From: Colletes latitarsis
Lineage: Eukaryota; Arthropoda; Insecta; Hymenoptera; Colletidae
Assembly (NCBI RefSeq): GCF_051014445.1
Contig: NW_027488408.1
Location: forward strand, 78,024 to 142,023
DNA: 64,000 bases
Reading direction: 5' to 3'
Shown: piece by piece, positions 48,601-62,300 of the stretch
Layout: every line of letters begins with the position of its first letter
Numbering within the stretch: the stretch's first letter is position 1
Translations under genes and position numbers: made by a program
The notes under the pieces: model-generated
Told to the model about the DNA's origin: nothing
Databases searched by the model: none
What the model saw: only the letters and a program-made list of their open reading frames with translations

Positions 48601-51600
48601 GGGATTTGCTCTCATCAGGCTCGTACTTTCGCAAATTTCTCATACTTGATGGCCTGATTCTGTGCTTTTTCTGGTTTGGATCCCGTAGTAATGTGGTACC
48701 ACACTGAAACAGTCCATTAAACCTGGTTTCGATCAATATCTAAGATGATAACGCTAGTTATGTCTGGGATAGGTCTGGGATTTGCCCTCGTCAGGCTCAT
48801 ACTTTCGCATTCTTCACATACTTGTTGAACGTATCCTGGGTTTTTTCTGGTTTGGATCACGTAGAAATGTGGTACCACACTGAAACTGTCGATTAAACCT
48901 GGTTTCGATCAATATTTCAGAGAATAACGCATGTTAGGTCTTGGTTAGGTCTGGGATTTGCTCTCATCAGGCTCGTACTTTCGCAAATTTCTCATACTTG
49001 ATGGCCTGATTCTGTGCTTTTTCTGGTTTGGATCCCGTAGTAATGTGGTACCACACTGAAACAGTCCATTAAACCTGGTTTCGATCAATATATTAGAGGA
49101 TAACGCATGTTAGGTCTAAGTTAGGCCTGGGATTTTCCCTCATCAGACATATACTTTCGCATTCTTCACATACTTGTTGAACGTATCCTGGGCTTTTTCT
49201 GGTTTGGATCACGTAGTAATGTGGCACCACACTGAAATAGTCGATTAAACCTGGTTTCTATCAATATTTTTGAGGGTAACGCATCTTAGGTCTAGGTTAG
49301 GCCTGGGATTTTCCCTCATCAGACACATACTTTCGCATTCTTCACATACTTGTTGAACGGATCCTGGGTTTTTTCAGGTTTGTATCACGTAGTAATGTGG
49401 TACCACACTGAAACATTCAATTAAACCTGGTCTTGATAAATATTTTAGAGGATAACGCATGTTAGGTCTGGGTTAGGTCTAGGATTTGCCCTCATCAGGC
49501 TCATACTTTCGCATTCTCCATATACTTGTTGAACAGATCCTGGGTTTTTTCAGGTTTGGACACATACTAATGTGGTACCACAGTGAAACATTCAATTAAA
49601 CCTGGTCTTGATAAATATTTTAGAGGATAACACATGTTAGGTCTGGGTTAGGTCTAGGATTTGCCCCCATCAGGCTCATACTTTCGCAAATATCTCATAC
49701 TTGATGGCTAGATCCAGGGCTTTTTCTGGATTGGATCACGTAGTAATGTGGTAGCACACTGAAACAGTCCATTAAACCTGGTTTCGATCAATATCTAAGA
49801 TGATAACGCTAGTTATGTCTGGGATAGGTCTGGGACTTGCCCTCGTCAGACTCATACTTTCGCATTCTTCACATACTTGTTGAACGTATCCTGGGTTTTT
49901 TCTGGTTTGGATCACGTAGTAATGTGGTACCACACTGAAACTGTCGATTAAACCTGCTTTCGATCAATATTTTTGAGAATAACTCATGTTAGGTCTAGGT
50001 TAGGTCTGGGATTTGCTCTCATCAGGCTCGTACTTTCGCAAATTTCTCATACTTGATGGCCTGATTCTGTGCTTTTTCTGGTTTGGATCCTGTAGTAATG
50101 TGGTACCACACTGAAACAGTCGATTAAACCTGGTTTCTAACAATATTTTTGAGGGTATCGCATGTTAGGTCTAGGTTAGGCCTGGGATTTTCCCTCATCC
50201 GACACATACTTTCGCATTCTTCACATACATGTTGAACGGATCCTGGGTTTTTTATGGTTTGGATCACGTAGTAATGTGGTAGCACACTGAAACAGTTCAT
50301 TAAACCTGGTTTCGATCAATATTTTAGAGGATAACGCATGTTATGTCTAGGTTAGGCCTGGGATTTGCCCTCATCAGACACATACTTTCGCATTCTCCAC
50401 ATACTTGTTGAACAGATCCTGGGTTTTTTCAGGTTTGGACACAGAGTAATGTGGTACCACACTGAAACATTCAATTAAACCTGGTCTTGATAAATATTTT
50501 AGAGGATAACACATGTTAGGTCTGGGTTAGGTCTAGGATTTGCCCTCATCAGGCTCATACTTTCGCATTCTTCACATACTTGTTGAACGGATCCTGGGTT
50601 TTTTCTGGTTTGGATCACGTAGTAATGTGGTACCACACTGAAACTGTCGATTAAACCTGCTATCGATCAATATTTTTGAGAATAACTCATGTTAGGTCTA
50701 GGTTAGGTCTGGGATTTGCTCTCATCAGGCTCGTACTTTCGCAAATTTCTCATACTTGATGGCCTGATTCTGTGCTTTTTCTGGTTTGGATCCTGTAGTA
50801 ACGTGGTACTACACTGAAACAGTCCATTAAACCTGGTTTCGATCAATATATTAGAGGATAACGCATGTTATGTCTAGGTTAGGCCTCTGATTTGCCCTCA
50901 TCAGACGCATACTTTCGCATTCTGCACATACTTGTTGAACGGATCCTGGGTTTTTTCTGGTTTGGATCACGTAGCAATGTGGTAGCACACTGAAACAGTC
51001 CATTAAACCTGGTTTCGATCAATATTTTAGAGGATAACGCATGTTCTGTCTAGGTTAGGCCTGGGATTTGTCCTCATCAGACACATATTTTCGCATTCTT
51101 CACATACTTGTTGAACGGATCGTGGGTTTTTTCCGGTTTGGATCACGTAGTAATGTGATAGCACACTGAAACAGTCCATTAAACCTGGTTTCGATCAATA
51201 TTTTAGAGGATAACGCATGTTAGGTCTAGGTTAGGCCTGGGATTTTCCCTCATCAGACACATACTTTCGCATTCTTCACATACTTGTTGAACGGATCCTG
51301 GGTATTTTTCTAGTTTGGATCACGTAGTGATGTGGTACCACACTGAAACAGTCCATTAAACCTGGTTTCGATCAATATTTTTGAGGATAACGCATGTTAG
51401 ATCTAGGTTAGGCCTGGGATTTGCCCTCATCAGACACATCCTTTCGCATTCGTCACATACTTGTTGAACGGATCCTGGGTTTTTTGTGGTTTGGATCACG
51501 TAGTAATGCGGTACCACACTGAAACATTCAATTAAACCTGGTCTTGATAAATGTTTTAGAGGATAACGCATGTTGGGTCTGGGATAGGTCTGGGATTTGC

Positions 51601-54600
51601 CTTCATCAGGCTCATAGTTTCGCGTTTTTCACATACTTGTTGAACAGATCCTGGGTTTTTTCTGTTTTGGATCACGTAGTAATGTGGTACCACACTGAAA
51701 CAGTCGATTAAACCTGGTTTCGATCAATATTTTAGAGGATAACGCATGTTCTGTCTAGGTTAGGCCTGGGATTTGCCCTCATCAGACACATACTTTCGCA
51801 TTTTCCACATACATGTTGAACAGATCCTGGGTTTTTTGTGGTTTGGATCACGTATTAATGTGGTACCACACTGAAACATTCAATTAATCCTGGTCTTGAT
51901 AAATATTTTAGAGGATAACGCATGTTAGGTCTGGGTTGGGTCTAGGATTTGCCCTCATCAGGCTCATACTTTCGCATGTTACTCATACTTGATGGCTAGA
52001 TCCAGGGTCTTTTTCTGGATTGGATCACGTAGTAATGTGGTACCACACTGAAACAGTCAATTAAACCTGGTTTCCATCAATATTTTAGAGGACAACGCAA
52101 GTTAGGTCTGGGATAGTTCTGGGATTTGCCCTCATCGGGGTCATATTTTCGTGTTCTTCACATACTTGTTGAACGGATCCTGGGTTTTTTGTGGTTTGGA
52201 TCACGTAGTAATGTGGTACCACACTGAAACATTCAATTAAACCTGGTCTTGATAAATATTTTGAGGATAACGCATGTTAGGTCTGGGATGGGTCTGGGAT
52301 TTGCCCTCATCAGGCTCATACTATCGCATATTTCTCATACTTGATAGCTAGACCCAGGGCTTTTTCTGGATTGGATCCCGTAGTAATGTGGTACCACACT
52401 GAAACGGTCCATTAAACCTGGTTTCGATCAATATTTTAGAGGATAACGGATGTTATGTCTAGGTTAGGCCTGGGATTTGCCCTCATCACGCTCATAGTTT
52501 CGCGTTTTTCACATACTTGTTGAACAGATCCTGGGTTTTTTCTGGTTTCGAACATGTAGTAATGTGGTACCACACTGGAACAGTCCATTAAGCCTGGTTT
52601 CGATCAGTATTTTAGAGAATAACGCATGTTAGGTCTTGGTTAGGTCTGGGATTTGCCCTCATCAGACACATACTTTCGCATTCTCCACATACTTGTTGAA
52701 CAGATCCTGGGTTTTTTCAGGTTTGGACACAGAGTAATGTGGTACCACACTGAAACATTCAATTAAACCTGGTCTTGATAAATATTTTAGAGGATAACAC
52801 ATGTTAGGTCTGGGTTAGGTCTAGGATTTGCCCTCATCAGGCTCATACTTTCGCATTCTCCACATACTTGTTGAACAGATCCTGGGTTTTTTCAGGTTTG
52901 GACACATAGTAATGTGGTACCACACTGAAACATTCAATTAAACCTGGTCTTGATAAATATTTTAGAGGATAACACATGTTAGGTCTGGGTTAGGTCTAGG
53001 ATTTGCCCTCATCAGGCTCATACTTTCGCAAATATCTCATACTTGATGGCTAGATCCAGGGCTTTTTCTGGATTGGATCACGTAGTAATGTGGTAGCACA
53101 CTGAAACAGTCCATTAAACCTGGCTTCGATCAATATCTAAGATGATAACGCTAGTTATGTCTGGGATAGGTCTGGGATTTGCCCTCGTCAGGCTCATACT
53201 TTCGCATTCTTCACATACTTGTTGAACGTATCCTGGGTTTTTTCTGGTTTGGATCACGTAGAAATGTGGTACCACACTGAAACTGTCGATTAAACCTGCT
53301 TTCGATCAATATTTTTGAGAATAACTCATGTTAGGTCTAGGTTAGGTCTGGGATTCGCTCTCATCAGGCTCGTACTTTCGCAAATTTCTCATACATGATG
53401 GCCTGATTCTGTGCTTTTTCTGGTTTGGATCCCGTAGTAATGTGGTACCACACTGAAACAGTCCATTAAACCTGGTTTCGATCAATATATTAGAGGATAA
53501 CGCATGTAATGTCTAGGTTAGGCCTGTGATTTGCCCTCATCAGACACATACTTTCGCATTCTTCACATACTTGTTGAACGGATCCTGGGTTTTTTCTGGT
53601 TTGGATCACGTAGTAATGTGGTAGCACACTGAAACAATCTATTAAACCTGGTTTCGATCAATATTTTAGAGGATAACGCATGTTCTGTCTAGGTTAGGCC
53701 TGGGATCTTCCCTCATCAGACACATACTTTCGCATTCTTCACATACTTGTTGAACGGATCCTGGGTTTTTTCTGGTTTGGATCACGTAGTGATGTGGTAC
53801 CACACTGAAGCAGTCCATTAAACCTGGTTTCGATCAATATTTTTGAGGATAACGCATGTTAGATCTAGGTTAGGCCTGGGATTTGCCCTCATCAGACACA
53901 TCCTTTCGCATTCGTCACATACTTGTTGAACGGATCCTGGGTTTTTTGTGGTTTGGATCACGTAGTAATGCGGTACCACACTGAAACATTCAATTAAACC
54001 TGGTCTTGATAAATGTTTTAGAGGATAACGCATGTTGGGTCTGGGATAGGTCTGGGATTTGCCTTCATCAGGCTCATAGTTTCGCGTTTTTCACATACTT
54101 GTTGAACAGATCCTGGGTTTTTTCTGTTTTGGATCACGTAGTAATGTGGTACCACACTGAAACAGTCGATTAAACCTGGTTTCGATCAATATTTTAGAGG
54201 ATAACGCATGTTCTGTCTAGGTTAGGCCTGGGATTTGCCCTCATCAGACACATACTTTCGCATTTTCCACATACATGTTGAACAGATCCTGGGTTTTTTG
54301 TGGTTTGGATCACGTAGTAATGTGGTACCTCACTGAAACATTCAATTAATCCTGGTCTTGATAAATATTTTAGAGGATAACGCATGTTAGGTCTGGGTTA
54401 GGTCTAGGATTTGCCCTCATCAGGCTCATACTTTCGCATGTTACTCATACTTGATGGCTAGATCCAGGGCTTTTTCAGGCTTGGATCCCGTAGTAATGCG
54501 GTACCACACTGAAACATTCAATTAAACCTGGTCTTGATAAATGTTTTAGAGGATAACGCATGTTGGGTCTGGGATAGGTCTGGGATTTGCCTTCATCAGG

Positions 54601-54720
54601 CTCATAGTTTCGCGTTTTTCACATACTTGTTGAACAGATCCTGGGTTTTTTCTGTTTTGGATCACGTAGTAATGTGGTACCACACTGAAACAGTCGATTA
54701 AAACTGGTTTCGATCAATAT
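42640..54720. repeat. Satellite with 14-monomer and 45-monomer duplications
   Basis: About 42640-44400 is repeated at about 50555-52315 (offset 7914 bp, 45 monomers), sharing the rare CTGCTATCGATC and CGGATCGTGGG variants. Within the block, 46276 and 48740 are equivalent (2464 bp) and 51356 and 53818 are equivalent (2462 bp): a 14-monomer period used twice. No gene seen. Confidence 0.8.
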
Positions 54721-57700
54721 TTTAGAGGATAACGCATGTTCTGTCTAGGTTAGGCCTGGGATTTGCCCTCATCAGACACATACTTTCGCATTTTCCACAT
54801 ACATGTTGGACAGATCCTGGGTTTTTTCTGTTTTGGATCACGTAGTAATGTGGTACCACACTGAAACAGTCGATTAAACCTGGTTTCGATCAATATTTTA
54901 GAGGATAACGCATGTTCTGTCTAGGTTAGGCCTGGGATTTGCCCTCATCAGACACATCCTTTCGCATTCGTCACATACTTGTTGAACGGATCCTGGGTTT
55001 TTTGTGGTTTGGATCACGTGGTAATGCGGTACCACACTGAAACATTCAATTAAACCTGGTCTTGATAAATGTTTTAGAGGATAACGCATGTTCTGTCTAG
55101 GTTAGGCCTGGGATTTGCCCTCATCAGACACATACTTTCGCATTTTCCACATACATGTTGAACAGATCCTGGGCTTTTTCTGGATTGGATCACGTAGTAA
55201 TGTGGTACCACACTGAAACAGTCAATTAAACCTGGTTTCCATCAATATTTTAGAGGACAACGCAAGTTAGGTCTGGGATAGGTCTGGGATTTGCCCTCAT
55301 CAGGGTCATATTTTCGTGTTCTTCACATACTTGTTGAACGGATCCTGGGTTTTTTGTGGTTTGGATCACGTAGTAATGTGGTACCACACTGAAACATTCA
55401 ATTAAACCTGGTCTTGATAAATATTTTGAGGATAACGCATGTTAGGTCTGGGATGGGTCTGGGATTTGCCCTCATCAGGCTCATACTTTCGCATATTTCT
55501 CATACTTGATAGCTAGACCCAGGGCTTTTTCAGGCTTGGATCCCGTAGTAATGTGGTACCACACTGAAACGGTCCATTAAACCTGGTTTCGATCAGTATT
55601 TTAGAGGATAACGCATGTTATGTCTAGGTAAGGCCTGGGATTTGCCCTCATCAGACACATACTTTCGCATCCTCCACATACTTGTTGAACAGATCCTGGG
55701 TATTTTTCTCGTCTAGATCACGTAGTGATGTGGTGCCACACTGAAACAGTCCATTAAACCTGGCTTCGATCAATATTTTAGAGGATAACGCATGTTATGT
55801 CTAGGTTAGGCCTGTGATTTGCCCTCATCAGACACATACTTTCGCATCCTCCACATACTTGTTGAACAGATCCTCGGTATTTTTCTCGTCTAGATCACGT
55901 AGTGATGTGGTGCCACACTGAAACAGTCCATTAAACCTGGCTTCGAGCAATATTTTAGAGGATAACGCATGTTATGTCTAGGTTAGGCCTGTGATTTGCC
56001 CTCATCAGACACATACTTTCGCATTCTCCACATACTTGTTGAACAGATCCTGGGTTTTTTCAGGTTTGGATCACATAGTAATGTGGTACTACACTGAAAC
56101 ATTCAATTAAACCTGGTCTTGATAAATATTTTAGAGGATAACGCATGTTAGGTCTGGGTTAGGTCTAGGATTTGCCCACATCAGGCTCATACCTTCGCAT
56201 ATTTCTCATACTTGATGGCTAGACCCAGGGCTTTTTCTGAATTGGATCAGGTAGTAATGTGGTACCACACTGAAGCAGTCGATTAAACCTGGTTTCGATC
56301 AATATTTTTGAGGATAACGCATGTTAGGTCTAGGTTAGGCCCGGGATTTGCCCTCATCAGAGTCATATTTCCGCATTCTTCACATACTTGTTGAACGGAT
56401 CCTGGGTTTTTTCAGGTTTGGATCACGTAGTAATGTGGTAGCACACTGAAACAGTCCATTAAACCTGGTGTCGATCAATATTTTAGAGCATAACGCATGT
56501 TAGGTCTGTGATAGGTCTGGGATTTGCCCTCATCAGGCTCATAGTTTCGCGTTTTTCACATACTTGTTGAACAGATCCTGGGTTTTTTCTGGTTTGGATC
56601 TCGTAGTTATGTGGTACCACACTGAAACAGTCCATTAAACATGGTTTCGATCAATATTTTAGAGAATAACTCATGTTAGGTCTAGGTTAGGTCTGGGATT
56701 TGCTCTCATCAGGCTTGTACATTCGCATATTTCTCATACTTGATGGCCAGATTCGGGGCTTTTTCTGGTTTGGATCACGTAGTAATGTAGTACAACACTG
56801 AAACAGTCCATTAAACCTGGTTTCGATCAATATTTTTGAGGATAGCTCATGCTAGATCTAGGTTAGGCCTGGGATTTGCCCCCATCGGACCCATACTTTC
56901 GCATTCTTCACATACTTGTTGAACGGATCCTGTGTTTTTCCCTGATTTGGATCACGTAGTAATGTGGTACCAGACTGAAACATTCAATTAAACCTAGTCT
57001 TGATAAATATTTTAGAGGATAACGCATGTTCTGTCTAGGTTAGGCCTGGGATTTGCCCTCATCAGACACATACTTTCGCATTTTCCACATACATGTTGGA
57101 CAGATCCTGGGTTTTTTCTGTTTTGGATCACGTAGTAATGTGGTACCACACTGAAACAGTCGATTAAACCTGGTTTCGATCAATATTTTATAGGATAACG
57201 CATGTTCTGTCTAGGTTAGGCCTGGGATTTGCCCTCATCAGACACATCCTTTCGCATTCGTCACATACTTGTTGAACGGATCCTGGGTTTTTTGTGGTTT
57301 GGATCACGTGGTAATGCGGTACCACACTGAAACATTCAATTAAACCTGGTCTTGATAAATGTTTTAGAGGATAACGCATGTTCTGTCTAGGTTAGGCCTG
57401 GGATTTGCCCTCATCAGACACATACTTTCGCATTTTCCACATACATGTTGAACAGATCCTGGGCTTTTTCTGGATTGGATCACGTAGTAATGTGGTACCA
57501 CACTGAAACAGTCAATTAAACCTGGTTTCCATCAATATTTTAGAGGACAACGCAAGTTAGGTCTGGGATAGGTCTGGGATTTGCCCTCATCAGGGTCATA
57601 TTTTCGTGTTCTTCACATACTTGTTGAACGGATCCTGGGTTTTTTGTGGTTTGGATCACGTAGTAATGTGGTACCACACTGAAACATTCAATTAAACCTG

Positions 57701-59300
57701 GTCTTGATAAATATTTTGAGGATAACGCATGTTAGGTCTGGGATGGGTCTGGGATTTGCCCTCATCAGGCTCATACTTTCCCATATTTCTCATACTTGAT
57801 AGCTAGACCCAGGGCTTTTTCAGGCTTGGATCCCGTAGTAATGTGGTACCACACTGAAACGGTCCATTAAACCTGGTTTCGATCAGTATTTTAGAGGATA
57901 ACGCATGTTATGTCTAGGTTAGGCCTGGGATTTGCCCTCATCAGACACATACTTTCGCATCCTCCACATACTTGTTGAACAGATCCTGGGTATTTTTCTC
58001 GTCTAGATCACGTAGTGATGTGGTGCCACACTGAAACAGTCCATTAAACCTGGCTTCGATCAATATTTTAGAGGATAACGCATGTTATGTCTAGGTTAGG
58101 CCTGTGATTTGCCCTCATCAGACACATACTTTCGCATCCTCCACATACTTGTTGAACAGATCCTCGGTATTTTTCTCGTCTAGATCACGTAGTGATGTGG
58201 TGCCACACTGAAACAGTCCATTAAACCTGGCTTCGATCAATATTTTAGAGGATAACGCATGTTATGTCTAGGTTAGGCCTGTGATTTGCCCTCATCAGAC
58301 ACATACTTTCGCATTCTCCACATACTTGTTGAACAGATCCTGGGTTTTTTCAGGTTTGGATCACATAGTAATGTGGTACTACACTGAAACATTCAATTAA
58401 ACCTGGTCTTGATAAATATTTTAGAGGATAACGCATGTTAGGTCTGGGTTAGGTCTAGGATTTGCCCACATCAGGCTCATACCTTCGCATATTTCTCATA
58501 CTTGATGGCTAGACCCAGGGCTTTTTCTGAATTGGATCAGGTAGTAATGTGGTACCACACTGAAGCAGTCGATTAAACCTGGTTTCGATCAATATTTTTG
58601 AGGATAACGCATGTTAGGTCTAGGTTAGGCCCGGGATTTGCCCTCATCAGAGTCATATTTCCGCATTCTTCACATACTTGTTGAACGGATCCTGGGTTTT
58701 TTCAGGTTTGGATCACGTAGTAATGTGGTAGCACACTGAAACAGTCCATTAAACCTGGTGTCGATCAATATTTTAGAGCATAACGCATGTTAGGTCTGTG
58801 ATAGGTCTGGGATTTGCCCTCATCAGGCTCATAGTTTCGCGTTTTTCACATACTTGTTGAACAGATCCTGGGTTTTTTCTGGTTTGGATCTCGTAGTTAT
58901 GTGGTACCACACTGAAACAGTCCATTAAACATAGTTTCGATCAATATTTTAGAGAATAACTCATGTTAGGTCTAGGTTAGGTCTGGGATTTGCTCTCATC
59001 AGGCTTGTACATTCGCATATTTCTCATACTTGATGGCCAGATTCGGGGCTTTTTCTGGTTTGGATCACGTAGTAATGTAGTACAACACTGAAACAGTCCA
59101 TTAAACCTGGTTTCGATCAATATTTTTGAGGATAGCTCATGCTAGGTCTAGGTGAGGCCTGGGATTTGCCCCCATCGGACCCATACTTTCGCATTCTTCA
59201 CATACTTGTTGAACGGATCCTGTGTTTTTCCCTGATTTGGATCACGTAGTAATGTGGTACCACACTGAAACATTCAATTAAACCTAGTCTTGATAAATAT
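54721..59300. repeat. Tandem pair of a 13-monomer unit (2290 bp)
   Basis: 54721-57010 is repeated as 57011-59300, with very few differences seen. Both units begin with the same GTTCTGTCTAGG monomer with an ACATGTTGGACAG variant, and end with ATTAAACCTAGTCTTGATAA. Confidence 0.85.
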
Positions 59301-62300
59301 TTTAGAGGATAACGCATGTTGGGTCTGGGATAGGTCTGGGATTTGCCCGCATCAGGCTCATAGTTTGGCATATTCCTCAAACTTGTTGGCCCGATTCTGT
59401 GCTTTCACTGGTTTGGATCACGTAGTAATGTTGTACCGCCCTGAAACAGTCAATTCAAACTGGTCTCGATATATATTTTAGATGATAACGCATGTTAGGT
59501 CTAGGTTAGGCCTGGGGTTTGCCCTCATCAGACTCATACTTTCGCATATTTCTCATACCTGTTGGCCAGATACTTTGCTTTTTCTGGATTGGATCACATC
59601 CTGATGTAGTACCACACTGAAACAGTCAATTAAACCTGGTCTTGATAAATATTTTAGAGGATAACGCATGTTAGGTCTGGGTTAGGTCTAGGATTTGCCC
59701 ACATCAGGCTCATACCTTCTCATATTTCTCATACTTGATGGCTAGACCCAGGGCTTTTTCTGGATTGGATCAGGTAGTAATGTGGTACCACACTGAAGCA
59801 GTCGATTAAACCTGGTTTCGATCAATATTTTTGAAGATAACGCATGTTAGGTCTAGGTTAGGCCCGGGATTTGCCCCCATCAGGGTCATATTTCCGCATT
59901 CTTCACATACTTGTTGAACGGATCCTGGGTTTTTTCTGGTTCGGATCACGTAGTAATGTGGTATCACACTGAAACAGTCCATTAAACCTGGTTTCGATCA
60001 ATATTTTAGAGAATAACGCATGTTAGGTCTCGGTTAGGTCTGGGATTTGCTCTCATCAGGCTCGTACTTTCGCATATTTCTCATAGTTGATGGCCAGATT
60101 CTGGGCTTTTTCTGGTTTGGATCACGTAGTAATGTGGTACCACACTGAAATAGTCGATTAAACCTGGTTTCGATTAATATTTTTGAGGGTAACGCATGTT
60201 AGGTCTAGGTTAGGCCTGGGATTTTCCCTCATCAGACACATACTTTCGCATTCTTCACATACTTGTTGAACGGAACCTGGGTTTTTTCTGGTTTTGATCA
60301 CGTAGTAATGTGGTACCACACTGAAACAGTCGATTAAACCTGGTTTCGATCAAGATTTTAGAGAATAACGCATGTTAGGTCTTGGTTAGGTCTGGGATTT
60401 GCTCCCATCAGGGTCATACATTCGCGTTTTCACATTCTTGTCGAACAGATCCCTGGCTTATTCTTGTTTGGATCACGTACTGATGTGGTACCACACTGAA
60501 ACAGTCCATTAAACCTGGTTTCGATCAATATTTTAGAGGATAACGCATGTTAGGTCTGTGATAGGTCTGGGATTTGCCCCCATCAGGCTCATAGTTTCGC
60601 GTTTTTCACATACTTGTTGAACAGATCCTGGGTTTTTTCTGGTTTGGATCTCGTAGTTATGTGGTACCACACTGAAACAGTCCATTAAACATGGTTTCGA
60701 TCAATATTTTAGAGAATAACTCATGTTAGGTCTAGGTTAAGTCTGGGATTTGCTCTCATCAGGCTTGTACATTCGCATATTTCTCACACTTGATGGCCAG
60801 ATTCGGGGCTTTTTCTGGTTTGGATCACGTAATAATGTAGTACAACACTGAAACAGTCCATTAAACCTGGTTTCGATCAATATTTTTGAGGGTAGCTCAT
60901 GCTAGGTCTAGGTTAGGCCTGGGATTTGCCCCCATCGGACCCATACTTTCGCATTCTTCACATACTTGTTGTACAGATCCTGGGTTTTTTCAGGTTTGAG
61001 TCAGGCGGTAATGTGGTACCACACTGAAACAGTACATAAAACCTAGTCTCGGTCAATATTTTAGAGGATAACGCATGTTACGTTTGGGATAGGTCCAGGA
61101 TTTGCCCGCATCAGGCTCATACTTTCGCATATTTCTCATACTTGTTGGCCAGATCCTGGGCTTTTTCTGGTTTGGATCACGTAGTTATGTGGTACCACTC
61201 TGAAACAGTCGACTAAACCTGGTCTCGACCAATATTTAAGAGGATAACGCATGTTAGGTCTGGGATAGGTCTGGGATCTGCCCTCATCAGACTCTTACCT
61301 TCGCATTCTTCCCATGCTTGTTGAACAGATCCTGGGTTTTTTCTGGTTTGGATCACGTAGTAATGTGGTACCACACTGAAACAGTCCATTAAACCTGGTT
61401 TCGATCAATATTTTAGAGAATAACGCATGTTAGGTCTTGGTTAGGTCTGGGATTTGCTCTCATCAGGCTCATAGTTTCGCGTTTTTCACATACTTGTTGA
61501 ACAGATCCTGGGTTTTTTCTGGTTTGGATCTCGTAGTAATGTGGTACCACACTGAAACAGTCCATTAAACATGGTTTCGATCAATATTTTAGAGAATAAC
61601 TCATGTTAGGTCTAGGTTAGGTCTGGGATTTGCTCTCATCAGGCTTGTACATTCGCATATTTCTCATACTTGATGGCCAGATTCGGGGCTTTTTCTGGAT
61701 TGGATCACGTAGTAATGTAAAACAACACTGTAACAGTCCATTAAACCTGTTTTCAACCAATATCTTAGAGGATAACGCATGTTAGGCCTAGGCTAGGCCT
61801 GGGATTGGCCCTAATCAGGGTCACAGTTTCGCAGTTTTATCATACATGTTGACCTGATCGAGGGTTTTTCCTACTTTGGATAACGTAGTAAAGTGGTACC
61901 ACACAGAAACAGTCAACTAAACCTGGATCCGATCAATAATTTAGAGGATAACGCATGTTAGGTCTCGGTTAGGTCTAGGATTTGCCCTCATCTGGGTCAT
62001 ACTTTCGCATATTTCTCAAACTTGTTTGCCAGATTCTGGGCATTCACTGGTCTGTATCACGTAGTAACGTGGTACCACACTGGAACAGTCCATTAAACCT
62101 GGTTTCGATCAATACTTTTGAGGATAGCGCATGTTAGGTCTGGATAAGGTCTGGGATTTGCCCTCATCAGACTCATACTTTCGCATATTTCTCATTCTTG
62201 TTGGCTAGATCCTGGGCTTTTTCTGGATTGGATCACGTAGTAATGTGGTACCACACTGAAACAGTCAATTAATCCTGGCTACGATCAATATTTTAGAGGA

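Noticed and set aside
7899..59481. Many 60-81-codon open frames in the satellite, mostly on the minus strand (for example 12276-12491, 43442-43657, 54898-55089)
   Set aside because: They recur because the monomer recurs. They span about one monomer, often lose frame between 176- and 177-bp units, and show no family motif.
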